Below the pieces are notes generated by a model. The model made no database searches and was not told where the DNA came from. It saw only the letters and a list, made by a program, of their open reading frames with translations. A stretch of DNA of 5,811 nt from an uncultured Acidobacteriota bacterium (GTDB lineage: Bacteria > Acidobacteriota > Terriglobia > Terriglobales > Acidobacteriaceae). Of the stretch, positions 4,502 through 5,811 are shown piece after piece. Where the stretch lies: the NCBI GenBank assembly GCA_903932385.1, contig CAIZGA010000659.1, forward strand, positions 1-5,811, read 5' to 3'. Within the stretch, counting starts at the first letter, position 1, and each line of letters starts with the position of its first letter. Position numbers and translations under genes: made by a program.

Positions 4502-5107
4502 ATGGCTATCACCCGTCGGCAAAAGGAAGTCCTCGATTTCCTCACGCAGTTTGTGCAGCAGAATGGCTATTCCCCCTCCTATGAGGAAATCGCCCGCGGT
4601 CTTGGCCTCAGCTCCCTGGCCACCGTCCACAAGCACATCACTAACCTGCAGAATAAAGGGCTCTTACAGCGCGCCCACAACCGCAGCCGCTCCATTGACG
4701 TGCTGCCCCCGCGCTCCCGAAATCGCCCCGCCGAGCGCCTTCCGCTCATGGGCCGCATCGCCGCCGGCCAGCCCGTCGAGGCCATTGAACACGCCGAAAC
4801 CATCTCCCTCGGAGACATCCTCGGCAACCGCGACGTTTTCGCCCTCGAAGTCCGCGGCGACTCCATGCGCGACGAACACATCATCTCCGGCGACTTCGTC
4901 TTAGTCGAACGCACCCGCACCGCCCGCGAAGGCGAAATCATTGTGGCTCTAGTAGATGGCTCGGATGCGACGCTGAAACGTTTCTATCGCGAAGGCGACA
5001 TGATTCGTCTACAGCCCTCGAATGCTGAGATGTCACCGATTTACGCACCGGCTGCAAGCGTCGCCATCCAGGGTAAAGTGCTTGGAATTTTGCGTAAATA
5101 TGCCTGA
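4502..5107 (+). CDS. lexA: LexA repressor (SOS regulator, self-cleaving)
   Basis: LexA binds operators of DNA-damage genes as a dimer and cleaves itself when RecA filaments form, releasing the SOS response. The 201-residue length matches the family (E. coli 202). The N-terminal winged helix-turn-helix covers about residues 1-65 (RRQKEVLDFL, GYSPSYEEIARGLGLSS, ATVHKHITNLQNKGLL). The C-terminal S24 peptidase domain shows the scissile Ala88-Gly89 in GRIAAGQP, the catalytic Ser121 in RGDSM and Lys159 in DATLKRF, 38 residues apart as expected. The start is fixed by an in-frame TAG at 4481-4483; no Shine-Dalgarno precedes ATG, and a promoter-like pair predicts a leaderless mRNA. The gene is divergent from the 106-residue hypothetical gene and convergent with thioredoxin. 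Autoregulation is usual for lexA and is suggested here by the phased TTCGCY repeats. All catalytic residues are intact. Confidence 0.97.
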   Translation: MAITRRQKEVLDFLTQFVQQNGYSPSYEEIARGLGLSSLATVHKHITNLQNKGLLQRAHNRSRSIDVLPPRSRNRPAERLPLMGRIAAGQPVEAIEHAETISLGDILGNRDVFALEVRGDSMRDEHIISGDFVLVERTRTAREGEIIVALVDGSDATLKRFYREGDMIRLQPSNAEMSPIYAPAASVAIQGKVLGILRKYA

Positions 5108-5225
5108 TATTCCTTATAGTTTCCCGCTTTAGGACGTTTCGATTTTCAGGTTTTCACAATCAGGTTTGAACGTGTAGAAACTCTGTTATTTCTCTATGTA
5201 CTTGCCTGATGATCCACACGCTGAA

Positions 5226-5255
5226 AGGCCCGGCTCAAAGCCGGGCCTCTTTTTT
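5226..5255 (+). terminator. Intrinsic terminator between lexA and the thioredoxin gene
   Basis: AGGCCCGGCT (5226-5235) pairs perfectly with AGCCGGGCCT (5239-5248) around a CAA loop, followed by C and six T (5249-5255). The T-run serves lexA on the plus strand; on the minus strand the stem is followed only by a short TTTC, so it may stop thioredoxin transcripts less efficiently. The 118 bases between the lexA stop and this stem form an unusual long 3' leader-like spacer in which I see only an 8-base repeat TCAGGTTT (5146 and 5160). Confidence 0.93.
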
Positions 5256-5272
5256 GCAGCTTGTAAACCTAT

Positions 5273-5605
5273 TTACGCGAACAACTTATCAAGACCTTCG
5301 GTGATTTTTTCCTTGGGCACGAAACCAACAATCTGATTGGCGACCTTGCCGCCCTTGAAGAAAATCAACGCCGGAATGCCACGCACTCCGTAGCGCGCCG
5401 GTGTGGCGCTGTTCTGATCCACGTCCATCTTCATCACTTTCAGACGGCCGTTATACTCCTCAGCGATGGCATCCACCAACGGGGCCAGCGCGCGGCACGG
5501 GCCGCACCATGCTGCCCAGAAATCCACCAGAACGGGCTGCTCAGACTGCAGCACTTCGCTGTCAAACGTCGCGTCATTCACTTCCAGAACTGCATGCCCA
5601 GCCAT
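5273..5605 (-). CDS. trxA: Thioredoxin
   Basis: Thioredoxin is a small cytosolic protein disulfide reductant recycled by thioredoxin reductase and used by ribonucleotide reductase, peroxiredoxins and others. The chosen start gives 110 residues, the usual length of the TrxA family. The active site FWAAWCGPCRALAPL has Cys34 and Cys37 in WCGPC; the cis-proline Pro78 is in RGIPALIFF; the GG near residue 85-86 and the C-terminal helix (KEKITEGLDKLFA) are also typical. Asp28 in VLVDFW is the conserved buried acid. The frame extends upstream to an ATG at 5650, but the ATG at 5605 has a GGAGG four bases ahead and starts MAGHAVLEV, so the shorter form is preferred. No signal peptide is present. The gene converges with lexA and stands alone, with a terminator-like hairpin upstream separating it from whatever lies to the right. 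Confidence 0.96.
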   Translation of the reverse strand: MAGHAVLEVNDATFDSEVLQSEQPVLVDFWAAWCGPCRALAPLVDAIAEEYNGRLKVMKMDVDQNSATPARYGVRGIPALIFFKGGKVANQIVGFVPKEKITEGLDKLFA

Positions 5606-5609
5606 GTTT

Positions 5610-5614
5610 CCTCC
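5610..5614 (-). promoter_or_regulatory. Ribosome binding site of the thioredoxin gene
   Basis: GGAGG on the minus strand followed by AAAC and ATG (5605). It decides the start over the upstream in-frame ATG at 5650 and shows that this genome does use Shine-Dalgarno signals, in contrast to lexA. Confidence 0.8.
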
Positions 5615-5657
5615 AAAATTCCCTTTATTTTTCGCATTACGATGCAACAAATTGCTT

Positions 5658-5683
5658 CTTCACTATCGAGTGTAGCAGTGAAG
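5658..5683. promoter_or_regulatory. Inverted repeat in the thioredoxin upstream region
   Basis: CTTCACT (5658-5664) and AGTGAAG (5677-5683) are perfect inverted arms 12 bases apart, with an alternative inner pairing CACT-ATCG-AGTG (5661-5672). It lies 53-78 bases upstream of the thioredoxin ATG and could be an operator or a leader hairpin. I could not identify a convincing promoter pair between it and the gene. Confidence 0.3.
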
Positions 5684-5753
5684 GCTTTGTCTATGAGATG
5701 CGTTGTGGTGGATTTTCGATTCAGGCATCCAGACGGATACATGGGAGCAATTT

Positions 5754-5788
5754 AAAACGCCCGCAACACCTGAAAGGCGTCACGGGCG
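5754..5788 (-). terminator. Terminator-like hairpin for a leftward gene beyond the right edge
   Basis: Read on the minus strand, CGCCCG (5788-5783) pairs with CGGGCG (5763-5758), and inside it ACGCC pairs with GGTGT (one wobble) across a 2x2 internal loop. TTTTAAATT follows. This is a reasonable intrinsic terminator. The 23 bases to its right are too few to identify the gene it would end. Confidence 0.6.
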
Positions 5789-5811
5789 CCGGAGCAGCCC
5801 TCCCCCAGAAC

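Noticed and set aside
4377..4904. 175-codon plus-strand frame overlapping the lexA start
   Set aside because: Ser/Pro/Thr-rich shadow of lexA in another frame, beginning in the AT-rich intergenic region without a start signal.
4579..4941. 120-codon minus-strand open frame over lexA
   Set aside because: It is the complement of a clear lexA coding region; the composition (Ser/Arg/Met-rich) is that of a GC-rich shadow frame.
5108..5225. Small RNA or short gene between lexA and the terminator
   Set aside because: No convincing promoter, open frame or conserved fold seen by eye; only two short direct repeats (TCAGGTTT and TGCCTGAT).
5606..5650. Longer thioredoxin N-terminus from ATG 5650
   Set aside because: Adds 15 Asn/Lys-rich residues outside the family's usual length and has no Shine-Dalgarno; GGAGG at 5610-5614 supports 5605.

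Overview
The window looks like a chromosomal segment of an Acidobacteriota (Terriglobia-type) soil bacterium. This is inferred from the style of the LexA protein, from RHS core sequences of the 'HHFTGKERDTESG-DYFGARYYASSMGR' type, and from the mix of a GC-rich housekeeping part with a more AT-rich accessory part. No database search was possible.

Left part (1-3940) is an accessory RHS (rearrangement hotspot) toxin locus. It starts inside the end of one RHS gene (open from the left edge to 1103). The core ends at a DPNG motif and is followed by an unrecognised cysteine-containing tip. A four-helix membrane protein gene (1103-1564) overlaps its stop codon and is the candidate immunity gene. A second RHS module (recognisable from about 1726 to 3071) has a homologous but clearly diverged core, a DPDG motif and an unrelated tip with a HELYGH (HEXXGH) zinc-peptidase-like motif. 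It is followed at once by a small exported protein (3086-3511) with a TonB-C-like pattern, the candidate immunity protein. A strongly folded non-coding stretch (3512-3660) and a 55-codon fragment of a further RHS core (3666-3830) come next. Two copies of a roughly 100-145 bp hairpin-rich element (1580-1725 and 3836-3939) bracket the second module. The RHS sequence to the right of the first copy and to the left of the second copy appear to be the two halves of one interrupted core.

Middle part (3941-4501) holds a degenerate 7-bp tandem repeat, a small leftward gene of unknown function (3991-4311) and a 190-bp divergent promoter region with two sets of phased repeats. Both divergent genes have an in-frame stop close upstream, no Shine-Dalgarno sequence and a -10-like hexamer exactly 6 nt before ATG, which suggests leaderless transcripts.

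Right part (4502-5811) is housekeeping: lexA (rightward) and a thioredoxin gene (leftward) converge on an intrinsic terminator at 5226-5255. A second terminator-like hairpin at 5754-5788 probably ends a leftward gene lying beyond the right edge.
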